From Pseudomonas pisciculturae (GTDB lineage Bacteria; Pseudomonadota; Gammaproteobacteria; Pseudomonadales; Pseudomonadaceae): a stretch of DNA of 64,000 bases. Location of the stretch: NCBI RefSeq assembly GCF_015461805.1, contig NZ_JACVZE010000007.1:1-64000 (forward strand), in the 5' to 3' direction. Numbering within the stretch: the stretch's first letter is position 1; every line of letters starts with the position of its first letter. Shown here piece by piece: positions 43,041 through 55,238 of the stretch. The notes below the pieces were generated by a model. It searched no databases. It saw only the letters and a program-made list of their open reading frames with translations, and had not been told where the DNA came from. The translations under genes were made by a program, and so were the position numbers.

Positions 43041-44687
43041 ATGCAAACCTGGCAACACTCGGTGATCTACCAGATCTACCCCAAAAGCTTCCACAGCCAC
43101 GCGGGTAACGCCACCGGTGACCTGCTGGGCATCGTCGACAAGCTCGACTACCTGCAATGGCTGGGCGTCGACTGCCTGTGGATCACCCCGTTCCTGCGTT
43201 CGCCGCAGCGCGACAACGGCTACGACATCAGCGACTACTACGCCATCGACCCCAGCTACGGCACCATGGCCGACTGCGACCGGTTGATCAGCGAAGCGGC
43301 CAAGCGCGGCATCAAGCTGATGCTCGACATCGTGGTCAACCACACCTCCATCGAGCACGAGTGGTTCCAACAGGCACGCAGCAGCCTCGACAACCCCTAC
43401 CGCGATTTCTACATCTGGCGCGACCAACCGAACAACTGGGAATCCAAGTTCGGCGGCTCGGCCTGGGAATACGAGGCGCAAACCGGCCAGTACTTTTTGC
43501 ATCTGTTCGACCACACCCAGGCCGACCTCAACTGGGACAACCCCAAAGTGCGCGCCGAGGTGTTCAAGCTGATGCGCTTCTGGCGTGACAAGGGCGTGGG
43601 CGGTTTCCGCCTGGACGTGATCAACCTGATCTCCAAGCCCGCCGATTTCCCCGAAGACAACACCGACGGTCGCCGCTTCTACACCGATGGCCCCAACGTG
43701 CATGAATACTTGCAGCAAATGCACCGCGAAGTCTTCGAGGGCCATGACCTGATCAATGTCGGCGAGATGTCCTCCACCAGTCTTGAGCACTGCATCCGCT
43801 ATTCGCGGCCGGAGTCGAAAGAGCTGTCGATGACCTTCAACTTTCATCACCTGAAAGTCGATTACCCGAACATGCAAAAGTGGGTGAAGGCCGACTTCGA
43901 CTTCCTGCAACTCAAGCAGATTTTCTCCGACTGGCAACTGGGCATGCAGGCCGGTGGCGGCTGGAACGCGTTGTTCTGGTGTAACCACGACCAGCCGCGG
44001 GTGGTCTCGCGCTTTGGTGATGACGGTGAACACCGCGTGGTCTCGGCCAAGATGCTGGCTACGGCGCTGCACTTTTTGCAGGGCACGCCGTATGTGTACC
44101 AGGGCGAAGAGTTGGGCATGACCAATCCGGGCTTCGACAGGATCGAACAGTACCGCGATGTGGAGACCCTGAATATCTTTCGCCTCAAGCGCGATGCGGG
44201 TGAATCCGAAGCGTCGAGCATGGCGGCAATCATGCAGAAATCGCGAGACAACGGCCGCACCCCGATGCAGTGGAATGCGCAGGCCAACGCCGGTTTCAGC
44301 AGCGGCGAGCCGTGGATCGGCACTGCGGCCAACGCTTCGAGCATTAACGTCGAAAGCCAGCTGGATGACCCTGACTCAGTGCTGCATCACTACCGAGCCT
44401 TGATCGCCTTGCGTCGTCATGAGCCGCTGATTCAGGACGGCGTTTATCGCGAACTGCTGCAAGGCCACCGGCAGGTCTGGGCCTATCTGCGCGAAGGCCA
44501 TGGCGAGCGTCTGTTGGTATTGAACAACTTCTACGCCACGCCGTGCGAAATCCAGTTACCCGACAGCCTCGTCAACCCGGCGGCGCAGCAGCGCGTGCTG
44601 ATCAGCAACTACCCCGACTGCCCGCTGCGTACCGGCACGGTGGTGTTGCGCCCGTACGAATCGTTTGTGCTGCACCTCAAGGACTGA
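43041..44687 (+). CDS. treC: alpha,alpha-phosphotrehalase
   Basis: TreC hydrolyses trehalose-6-phosphate to glucose and glucose-6-phosphate. The 548-residue GH13 protein has the nucleophile Asp192 (GFRLDVINLI), the acid Glu242 (NVGEMSS) and Asp317 (CNHDQPR). ATG 43041 gives the family start WQHSVIYQIYPKSF. It completes the trehalose path begun by treP. Confidence 0.96.
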   Translation: MQTWQHSVIYQIYPKSFHSHAGNATGDLLGIVDKLDYLQWLGVDCLWITPFLRSPQRDNGYDISDYYAIDPSYGTMADCDRLISEAAKRGIKLMLDIVVNHTSIEHEWFQQARSSLDNPYRDFYIWRDQPNNWESKFGGSAWEYEAQTGQYFLHLFDHTQADLNWDNPKVRAEVFKLMRFWRDKGVGGFRLDVINLISKPADFPEDNTDGRRFYTDGPNVHEYLQQMHREVFEGHDLINVGEMSSTSLEHCIRYSRPESKELSMTFNFHHLKVDYPNMQKWVKADFDFLQLKQIFSDWQLGMQAGGGWNALFWCNHDQPRVVSRFGDDGEHRVVSAKMLATALHFLQGTPYVYQGEELGMTNPGFDRIEQYRDVETLNIFRLKRDAGESEASSMAAIMQKSRDNGRTPMQWNAQANAGFSSGEPWIGTAANASSINVESQLDDPDSVLHHYRALIALRRHEPLIQDGVYRELLQGHRQVWAYLREGHGERLLVLNNFYATPCEIQLPDSLVNPAAQQRVLISNYPDCPLRTGTVVLRPYESFVLHLKD

Positions 44688-44699
44688 GACCCGTTGTAA

Positions 44700-44719
44700 C
44701 CCCGTGTGGGAGCACGGGG
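44700..44719 (+). other. Hairpin after treC
   Basis: CCCCGTG pairs with CACGGGG around a 6-base loop. No T-run follows, so it is more likely an mRNA 3'-protecting element than a terminator. Confidence 0.5.
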
Positions 44720-44757
44720 CGCTTTGAAAAAACATAATAAAAATATCGGAGTGCTTC

Positions 44758-45978
44758 ATGAAATCAACAATAAAGCTGGGCCTCGTTGCATCCTGCCTGA
44801 GCCTGCCGTTTGGTGCCCAAGCCTTGGAGTTCGCCGGTTACTTGCGCAGCGGCGCCGGGACGTCAACCGGCAGTGGCAAGCAACAATGTTTCCAACTGCC
44901 GGGGGCGCAATCCAAATACCGCTTGGGCAACGAATGCGAGCAGTACGCCGAGCTGGAATTGCGCCAGGACCTGCTCACCCTCGACGACGGCTCGGTGTTC
45001 AGCGTCGATGCGATGGCCTCCCTCTATAACCGTTACGACCGCTCCCCCAGGTTCCAGGGCGAAGACTACGGCACCGCGCGCATGCCGCAGATGTATGCGC
45101 AGTGGTCCAACCTGCCCAGCCTCAATGGCGGCTCGCTCTGGGCCGGTCGGCGTTACTACAAGCGTAACGACATCCATATCTCCGACTTCTACTACTGGAA
45201 CCAGAGCGCCACGGGCGGCGGTATCGAGGACGTGCTGATTGGCGACCTCAAGTACAGCTACGCCATTTCCCGCAAGGACAACCTGGGTCAGAAGGAATAC
45301 GCCACCCGGCACGACTTCAACGTGGCGGGCTTCAAGACCAACCCCGGCGGTGAGCTGGAATTGGGCCTGAGCTATATCGAAAAAGCCGGCGGGCGCGACA
45401 CCAACAGCGGTTGGGCGCTCACCGCGCAGCATGTGCAAACGCCCTTTCTGGGCGGCAAGAACAAGTTCGCCTTGCAGTACGGTGAAGGCCCCGGCACGGG
45501 CCTGGGGTATACCGGCGATACCTTCCTGGACAAGAGCAGCAAAAGTTACCGCGCCGTGGAATTCTTCGACTGGCAGGTGACCCCGCGTTTCGGCGGGCAG
45601 ATCGAAGCGGTGTACCAGAAGGATATTCGCCCCGGCAGCCAGGACCAGACCTGGATGTCTGTCGGTGTGCGCCCGGCCTATGCGATCAGCGAGCAGTTCA
45701 AACTGGTCACCGAGCTGGGTCATGATCAAGTCGATGCCACGGGCGGGACACGCAAGCTGAGCAAATTCACCTTCGCCCCCACGTGGTCGCCCAAAGGCCC
45801 GGATTTCTGGGCGCGGCCGGAAGTGCGTTTGTACTACACCTATGCGAGCTGGAACGAAGCGGCCAAGCGGGCAGCCAATGAGCTGGCGGCGGGTTCGGCG
45901 TTGTCGGATACCGGCTCGTACGGTACGGCGCGGCATGGCTCGAATTTTGGTGTGCAGGTTGAGTACTGGTGGAAATAA
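44758..45978 (+). CDS. LamB/maltoporin-family carbohydrate porin
   Basis: The 406-residue product has a signal peptide (cleavage likely after FGAQA, residue 21) and begins with LEFAGYLRSGAGTS, followed by QQCFQLPGAQSKYRLGNECE, which is the maltoporin N-terminal pattern with its two Cys. It ends in a beta-strand with terminal aromatic-rich YWWK. It would let trehalose or other maltodextrin-like sugars cross the outer membrane, and its place in the trehalose cluster supports that. It lies 70 bases after treC. Confidence 0.88.
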   Translation: MKSTIKLGLVASCLSLPFGAQALEFAGYLRSGAGTSTGSGKQQCFQLPGAQSKYRLGNECEQYAELELRQDLLTLDDGSVFSVDAMASLYNRYDRSPRFQGEDYGTARMPQMYAQWSNLPSLNGGSLWAGRRYYKRNDIHISDFYYWNQSATGGGIEDVLIGDLKYSYAISRKDNLGQKEYATRHDFNVAGFKTNPGGELELGLSYIEKAGGRDTNSGWALTAQHVQTPFLGGKNKFALQYGEGPGTGLGYTGDTFLDKSSKSYRAVEFFDWQVTPRFGGQIEAVYQKDIRPGSQDQTWMSVGVRPAYAISEQFKLVTELGHDQVDATGGTRKLSKFTFAPTWSPKGPDFWARPEVRLYYTYASWNEAAKRAANELAAGSALSDTGSYGTARHGSNFGVQVEYWWK

Positions 45979-46000
45979 ACATAGGGGTGTACGCGGACTA

Positions 46001-46093
46001 AATGTGGGAGCGGGCTTGCTCGCGAAGGCGGTGTATCAGTCACCTATGCATCAACTGACAGACTGCATTCGCGAGCAAGCCCGCTCCCACATT
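46001..46093. repeat. REP doublet (GTGGGAGCGGGCTTGC type)
   Basis: Perfect 25-bp inverted arms at 46001-46025 and 46069-46093 flank 43 bases between the porin gene and the PTS fusion gene. Confidence 0.88.
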
Positions 46094-46162
46094 TGATCTT
46101 CGTCCCCCCCAGGATTTGCATCTACCCAATGATGTTTACAGAACACAACAACAGGTGAAGTC

Positions 46163-48673
46163 ATGACCACAACCCAACCCCTGGAACTGCTGGCGCCGTT
46201 ATCCGGCGTGCTGCTGGCGCTGGACACGGTGCCCGACCCGGTGTTCTCCAGCCGTGTGATCGGCGACGGCCTGTGCATCGACCCCACCTCGCAGACCCTC
46301 TGCGCGCCGCTCGCCGGGGTGATCAGCAATATCCAGGACAGTGGGCATGCCGTCAGCATCACCAGCGATCAGGGCGTGCAGGTGCTGCTGCATATCGGCC
46401 TGGATACTGTGAACCTAGCCGGCAAGGGCTTCACCCGCTTGGTCGAGGAAGGCCAGCGAATAGAGGCTGGGCAAGCGCTGATCGAGTTCGATGCGGACTA
46501 TGTGGCACTCAACGCCCGCAGTTTGCTGACCTTGATGCTGGTGGTCAGCGGCGAGCCGTTTACCCTGCTGGCCGACGGTCTTGTGGCGGTGGGCCAGCCG
46601 CTGGTGCAGTTATCCACAAGCGAAACGGTTGACGTGGTAGATGAGGAGGAGGGCGACGCGCTGTTCTCCAAGCCGCTGACCTTGCCCAATGCCAACGGCC
46701 TGCACGCACGGCCGGCGGCGGTCCTGGCTCAGGCGGCGAAAGGCTTTGGCGCCAGCATCTACCTTCATAAGCATACTCAAAGTGCCAACGCCAAATCCTT
46801 GGTGGCGATCATGGCGCTGCAAACCGCCCAGGGCGATAGCTTGCAAGTGAGCGCGGCAGGGGCAGATGCCGAGGCGGCGATCGCGGCATTGGTTGACTTG
46901 TTGGCGCAAGGCTGCGGTGAAACCGTTGCGCCATCGGCTGTGGTGGTTGAGCCCGTGGTGTCGGCCACAGTACTGCGGGGAGTGTGTGCGTCGCCGGGTT
47001 CGGCGTTTGGTCAGGTCGTCCAAGTGACCGAGCCTGCGCTGAATATCATTGAACAGGGCGCTGGTGAAACGCCAGAGCGTGCCGCCTTGGAGCATGGCCT
47101 GTTGGCGGCGAACAAGGCGTTGCAAACCCTGCAAGACAACGCCGTCGGCAGTGCCCAGGCACAAATCTTCCGCGCCCACCAAGAGCTGCTCGAAGACCCG
47201 ACTTTGCTCGAACACGCCCATGGCCTGCTGGCCCAGGGCAAGAGCGCCGCCTTCGCCTGGAACAGCGCCACCGCGGCCACCGTCAAACTGTTCCAAGGCC
47301 TGGGCAATGCGCTGATCGCCGAACGTGCGGCAGACCTGGCGGATGTCGGCCAGCGTGTGTTGAAGCTGATCCTCGGCATTCAAGACAGCGCCTGGGATTT
47401 GCCCGAGGGCGCGATCCTGATTGCTGAGCAATTGACGCCCTCGCAAACCGCCAGCCTGGACACACGCAAGGTGCTGGGCTTTGTCACGGTCGGCGGCGGC
47501 GCCACCAGTCACGTTGCCATTCTTGCCCGCGCCCTTGGGCTGCCAGCGGTTTGCGGTGTGCCGTCGCACGTGTTGGCACTCGCCAACGGCAAGCAGGTGC
47601 TGCTCGATGCCGACCACGGCGAGCTGCATCTGGCGCCGAACCTGGCCGAGATCGAACAGCTGGAGACGGTGCGCAAACAGCAAGTCCTAAAGCGCCAGCA
47701 TGAAGTGGCACAGGCTTCACTACCTGCAACCACGCGTGACGGCCATCATGTCGAAGTCACCGCCAACGTTGCTTCGTTGCAGGAAGTAGAGCAATCCCTG
47801 GCCCTCGGCGGTGAAGGCGTCGGCCTGCTGCGCTCGGAGTTCCTTTACCTGGACCGCAATCGCGCCCCCAGCCCCGAAGAACAGGCCGGCACCTACACCG
47901 CCATCGCCCGCGCGCTGGGCGCCGAGCGCAACCTGGTGGTGCGCACCTTGGACGTTGGCGGCGACAAACCCTTGGCCTACGTGCCGATGGCCGCCGAAAC
48001 CAACCCGTTCCTTGGCTTGCGCGGCATTCGCCTGTGCCTGGAACGCCCGGAACTGTTGCGCGAACAATTTCGCGCCATCCTCGCCAGTGCCGGTTTTGCG
48101 CGGCTGCATATCATGTTGCCGATGGTCAGCCTGCTGTCCGAGTTGCACCTGGCGCGCAAGATCCTTGAGGAAGAAGCGCTGGCCCTCGGGCTTAGCGAGC
48201 TGCCGAAGCTGGGCATCATGATCGAAGTGCCCTCTGCCGCGTTGATGGCAGATGTGTTCGCGCCCTATGTGGACTTCTTCTCCATCGGCACCAATGACCT
48301 GACCCAATACACCCTCGCCATGGACCGCGACCACCCGCGCCTGGCCAGCCAGGCCGACAGCTTTCACCCAGCGGTTCTGCGCCTGATCGCCACCACGGTC
48401 AAGGCCGCCCATGCCCATGGCAAGTGGGTGGGCGTGTGCGGTGCGCTGGCGTCCGAAGCGCTGGCGGTGCCGGTGCTGCTCGGGTTGGGGGTGGATGAGT
48501 TGTCGGTCAGCGTACCGTTGATCCCCACCATCAAGGCCACCGTGCGCGAGTTGGACTTGGCCGACTGCCAGATCATCGCCCGCCAGGTACTGGGCCTGGA
48601 AGAGGCCGCCCAGGTGCGCGAGGCCGTGCGCCAGTACCACGCAGCGACCGTTGAAACTTCACTGGAGCTTTGA
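46163..48673 (+). CDS. fused PTS EIIA-HPr-EI phosphotransferase of the trehalose cluster
   Basis: The 836-residue fusion contains three PTS proteins in order: an EIIA-Glc-type domain with active His77 (LLHIGLDTV), an HPr domain with His181 (GLHARPA), and Enzyme I with phospho-His450 (GGGATSHVAI) and the catalytic Cys near the C terminus (GVCGALAS). It takes phosphate from PEP and passes it down to an EIIB. TreP has no IIA, so this is its probable donor. A similar fusion lies in the nag cluster. The next small gene follows by two bases. Confidence 0.93.
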   Translation: MTTTQPLELLAPLSGVLLALDTVPDPVFSSRVIGDGLCIDPTSQTLCAPLAGVISNIQDSGHAVSITSDQGVQVLLHIGLDTVNLAGKGFTRLVEEGQRIEAGQALIEFDADYVALNARSLLTLMLVVSGEPFTLLADGLVAVGQPLVQLSTSETVDVVDEEEGDALFSKPLTLPNANGLHARPAAVLAQAAKGFGASIYLHKHTQSANAKSLVAIMALQTAQGDSLQVSAAGADAEAAIAALVDLLAQGCGETVAPSAVVVEPVVSATVLRGVCASPGSAFGQVVQVTEPALNIIEQGAGETPERAALEHGLLAANKALQTLQDNAVGSAQAQIFRAHQELLEDPTLLEHAHGLLAQGKSAAFAWNSATAATVKLFQGLGNALIAERAADLADVGQRVLKLILGIQDSAWDLPEGAILIAEQLTPSQTASLDTRKVLGFVTVGGGATSHVAILARALGLPAVCGVPSHVLALANGKQVLLDADHGELHLAPNLAEIEQLETVRKQQVLKRQHEVAQASLPATTRDGHHVEVTANVASLQEVEQSLALGGEGVGLLRSEFLYLDRNRAPSPEEQAGTYTAIARALGAERNLVVRTLDVGGDKPLAYVPMAAETNPFLGLRGIRLCLERPELLREQFRAILASAGFARLHIMLPMVSLLSELHLARKILEEEALALGLSELPKLGIMIEVPSAALMADVFAPYVDFFSIGTNDLTQYTLAMDRDHPRLASQADSFHPAVLRLIATTVKAAHAHGKWVGVCGALASEALAVPVLLGLGVDELSVSVPLIPTIKATVRELDLADCQIIARQVLGLEEAAQVREAVRQYHAATVETSLEL

Positions 48674-48675
48674 GC

Positions 48676-48960
48676 ATGTTCGAGAAATTGCAGCAGGCGT
48701 TCTGGAAGGCGCTGACGCCGGATTTGATCAAGGAAGAGGTGGCCGCGGCGCCGGGGTTATTGTCGGCCGATGTGCTGAGTGCGCTGGGTGGGGCGGACAA
48801 CCTCAAGTCGCAGCAGCGCGTGGCGCTGACGCGGGTGCGGGTGCAGTTGCGGGATGGGGCGAAGTTGGATGCTGAGGCGTTAAAGGCGGCCGGTGTGCCG
48901 GCGGTGATGGTGTTGGCTGGCGGGGTAGTGCATCTGCTCACCGGCCTGAACTCGATCTAG
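48676..48960 (+). CDS. stand-alone EIIB-like domain lacking the active Cys
   Basis: The 94-residue product matches the EIIB-Glc fold pattern: LSALGGADNL near residue 35, then RVALTRVRVQL, then LKAAGVPAVMVLAGG. In EIIB the phospho-accepting Cys sits directly before [IVT]TRLR; here Ala50 occupies that place (codon GCG at 48823). It starts 2 bases after the fusion gene, so it is cotranslated. It cannot accept phosphate in the usual way; a docking or regulatory role is an inference. Confidence 0.78.
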   Translation: MFEKLQQAFWKALTPDLIKEEVAAAPGLLSADVLSALGGADNLKSQQRVALTRVRVQLRDGAKLDAEALKAAGVPAVMVLAGGVVHLLTGLNSI

Positions 48961-48977
48961 AGATCAATGGAGAACAA

Positions 48978-49069
48978 TGTGGGAGCCGGGCTTGCCCGCG
49001 ATAGCAGTGTGTCAGGCAGAGGATATTTCGACTGCCAGGCCGCCATCGCGGGCAAGCCGGGCTCCCACA
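48978..49069. repeat. REP doublet (GTGGGAGCCGGGCTTGC type)
   Basis: Perfect 25-bp inverted arms at 48978-49002 and 49045-49069 flank 42 bases between two convergent genes. Confidence 0.87.
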
Positions 49070-49097
49070 GGGTTTTGTGGTGTTTGATTAACAGTGT

Positions 49098-50558
49098 TTA
49101 CAACTTCGGGTTGTCTTCTGGCGGCTTGGTCTTATCCACGCCCGGCACATGCAGGTTGCCTTCAACCACCTGGTTGCCCTCCAGCTGCGGCTGGGTCACC
49201 CAGGTCAGAATGTCGTAATACCGTCGGATGTTCGCCACAAAGTGCACCGGCTCACCACCACGGGCATAGCCGTAGCGCGTCTTGCTGTACCACTGCTTCT
49301 GCGACAAACGCGGCAGCATCTTTTTAACGTCCAGCCACTTGTTCGGGTTCAGGCCTTCGCGCTTGGCCAAGGTGCGCGCATCGTCCAGGTGGCCACCGCC
49401 GACGTTGTAGGCGGCGAGGGCAAACCAGGTGCGATCAGGCTCGACAATGCTGTCGTCCAGCTCTTGCTTGATCTTGGCCAGGTACTTGGCGCCGCCCATG
49501 ATGCTTTGCTTGGCATCCAGACGGTTGGACACGCCCATGGCCTGGGCGGTGTTCTGGGTCAGCATCATCAGGCCGCGTACACCGGTCTTGGAGGTGACCG
49601 CCGGTTGCCACAGCGATTCCTGATAGCCAATGGCGGCCAACAGGCGCCAGTCGACCTTTTCTTCCTTGGCGTAGGCCCTGAAATGCTTTTCGTACTTGGG
49701 TAAACGTTGCTGCAAATGCTGGGCGAAGGTGTAGGCACCCACATAACCGAGTACATCCACATGCCCGTAATAGCGGTCTTTGAGCCGCTGCAAGGTGCCG
49801 TTTTTCTCGACTTTATCCAGGTAACTGTTGATCTCGTTGAGCAGGCTGTTGTCTTCACCGGCGGCCACGGCCCAACTCTGGTTGCTGGCATCGCCCAGGT
49901 CGAAGGCTACGCGCACGTTGGGGAAGTACACCTGGTTCATCGCCACTTCGTTGGAGTCCACCAGGGTCAGGTCGATCTGCCCCTCGTCCACCATGCGCAG
50001 CAGGTCGACGACCTCAACGGCGTCGGATTCTTCGTATTCGATTGCAGGGTTCTGTTTTTTCAGCGCCGCCAGTTGTTCGGCGTGGGTGCTGCCCTTGAGC
50101 ACCATGATCTTCTTGCCCGCGAGGTCTGCCGCGTTGGTCGGCCGGGACTGGCCGTTGCGGTAGATGATCTGCGGGGTCACTTCAAGGTAAGGGTGGGAGA
50201 AACGCACCTGCTGCAGACGTTGCTCGCTGCTCACCAGGCCGGCGGCTGCGAGAACCGGGCCGTTGGACTTGCCCAATTGGCCGAACAGGTCATCAAGGTT
50301 GTCGGCGGTCTCGATCTCAAGCTTCACGCCCAGGTCATCGGCAAAGCGCTTTACCAGTTCGTATTCGAAACCGGTTTCACCGTTGCGGTCCTGGAAATAC
50401 GTGGCCGGGCTGTTCCGGGTAATCACCCGCAATACGCCATCCTCCTTGATTCGCTCAAGCGTGCTGGGTTTATCAACACAGGCGCTGAGCATCAGGAAGA
50501 GTCCGGTTGCGATCAGCCATCTGGCGTATCGCGGGCGCAAAGCAGTAGGGGAGAACAT
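49098..50558 (-). CDS. mltF: membrane-bound lytic murein transglycosylase F
   Basis: MltF cleaves peptidoglycan glycan strands from the outer membrane. The 486-residue product has a lipobox ending in Cys27 (LMLSAC), an N-terminal solute-binding (SBP_bac_3) regulatory domain and a C-terminal SLT domain with the catalytic Glu in GYQESLWQP near residue 315. ATG 50558 is chosen because it gives a signal peptide; the longer frame runs into the divergent purL promoter region. Confidence 0.95.
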   Translation of the reverse strand: MFSPTALRPRYARWLIATGLFLMLSACVDKPSTLERIKEDGVLRVITRNSPATYFQDRNGETGFEYELVKRFADDLGVKLEIETADNLDDLFGQLGKSNGPVLAAAGLVSSEQRLQQVRFSHPYLEVTPQIIYRNGQSRPTNAADLAGKKIMVLKGSTHAEQLAALKKQNPAIEYEESDAVEVVDLLRMVDEGQIDLTLVDSNEVAMNQVYFPNVRVAFDLGDASNQSWAVAAGEDNSLLNEINSYLDKVEKNGTLQRLKDRYYGHVDVLGYVGAYTFAQHLQQRLPKYEKHFRAYAKEEKVDWRLLAAIGYQESLWQPAVTSKTGVRGLMMLTQNTAQAMGVSNRLDAKQSIMGGAKYLAKIKQELDDSIVEPDRTWFALAAYNVGGGHLDDARTLAKREGLNPNKWLDVKKMLPRLSQKQWYSKTRYGYARGGEPVHFVANIRRYYDILTWVTQPQLEGNQVVEGNLHVPGVDKTKPPEDNPKL

Positions 50559-50845
50559 CTGCGCAGTATACGCAAACGGCCCACGGCGCCATATCTCGAC
50601 AGCGGGGGACTTGTCTGCTAGCGCGGTGAAAACTGTGCTGCAGCCCGCAGAAACGGGGCTTGGCGGCCGATTGTGACGGTTAAAATAACTGCTGCGAATG
50701 CCTACGCGCAGCCCCGCAAAGGGGTCGAATCCGGCCAACTGACGTTCGGCAGCAGCCAGCAGCACCGTTTCGGGTGCCGTTGGCGGCGGTTTACGCTAGA
50801 ATGCACGGCCTCAAAGCACACCCCCTTCCCGAGGCTGTCCCGAAG

Positions 50846-54742
<3,897 letters not shown>

Positions 54743-54746
54743 GACG

Positions 54747-55058
54747 GTGTTCAAGCTCGCCTTCTTTGTACCCGACAGCCATGTGGAGACGGTGAAAACC
54801 GCCGTCTTCGCAGCCGGCGGCGGGCGCATCGGCGACTACGACAGCTGCGCCTGGCAAGTGCTGGGCCAGGGCCAATTCCGCGCGTTGGACGGCAGTAAGC
54901 CGTTTATCGGGCAGGTGGGCCAGGTTGAAGTGGTTGAAGAGTGGAAGGTGTAGCTGGTGGTGGCGGATGAATTGATTGTGGCTGTTGTGGCTGCGCTCAA
55001 GCTAAGCCACCCGTATGAAACACCGGCTTATGAAGTGTGGCAGTTGGCGGATTATTGA
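54747..55058 (+). pseudogene. NIF3/YqfO-like small protein gene with an in-frame amber codon
   Basis: The GTG start at 54747 opens a frame MFKLAFFVPDSHVETVK...EEWKV that stops at TAG 54951-54953 after 68 residues. The same frame continues LVVADELIVAVVAALK...SHPYETPAYEVW to TGA at 55056. The full 103-codon frame with one stop looks like the roughly 104-residue YqfO-like family, whose members I recall having Glu at that place; one base change (GAG to TAG) would explain it. The C-terminal HPYETPAYE motif is intact. It is a recent lesion, a suppressed stop or a sequencing error. Confidence 0.75.
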
Positions 55059-55080
55059 TTCGTAGGCTGTAGAAACAAGA

Positions 55081-55114
55081 AACCCGCTGGGCCTGGACGG
55101 TCAGCGGGTTTTTT
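55081..55114 (+). terminator. Terminator after the YqfO-like gene
   Basis: AACCCGCTG (55081-55089) pairs with CAGCGGGTT (55102-55110), and six T end the element. Confidence 0.85.
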
Positions 55115-55132
55115 GTTGCCTGTGAGGGCCTT

Positions 55133-55214
55133 ATCGGGAGCAAGCCCCCTCCCACATTTGACCGAGTTCCAACTTTGGAATGCAATCAAGTGTGGGAGGG
55201 GGCTTGCTCCCGAT
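55133..55214. repeat. REP doublet (GTGGGAGGGGGCTTGC type)
   Basis: Arms at 55133-55156 and 55191-55214 are exact inverted copies around 34 bases. They match the doublet at 7323. Confidence 0.87.
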
Positions 55215-55238
55215 GAGGCCGAGGCAGGCGATGAAGAT

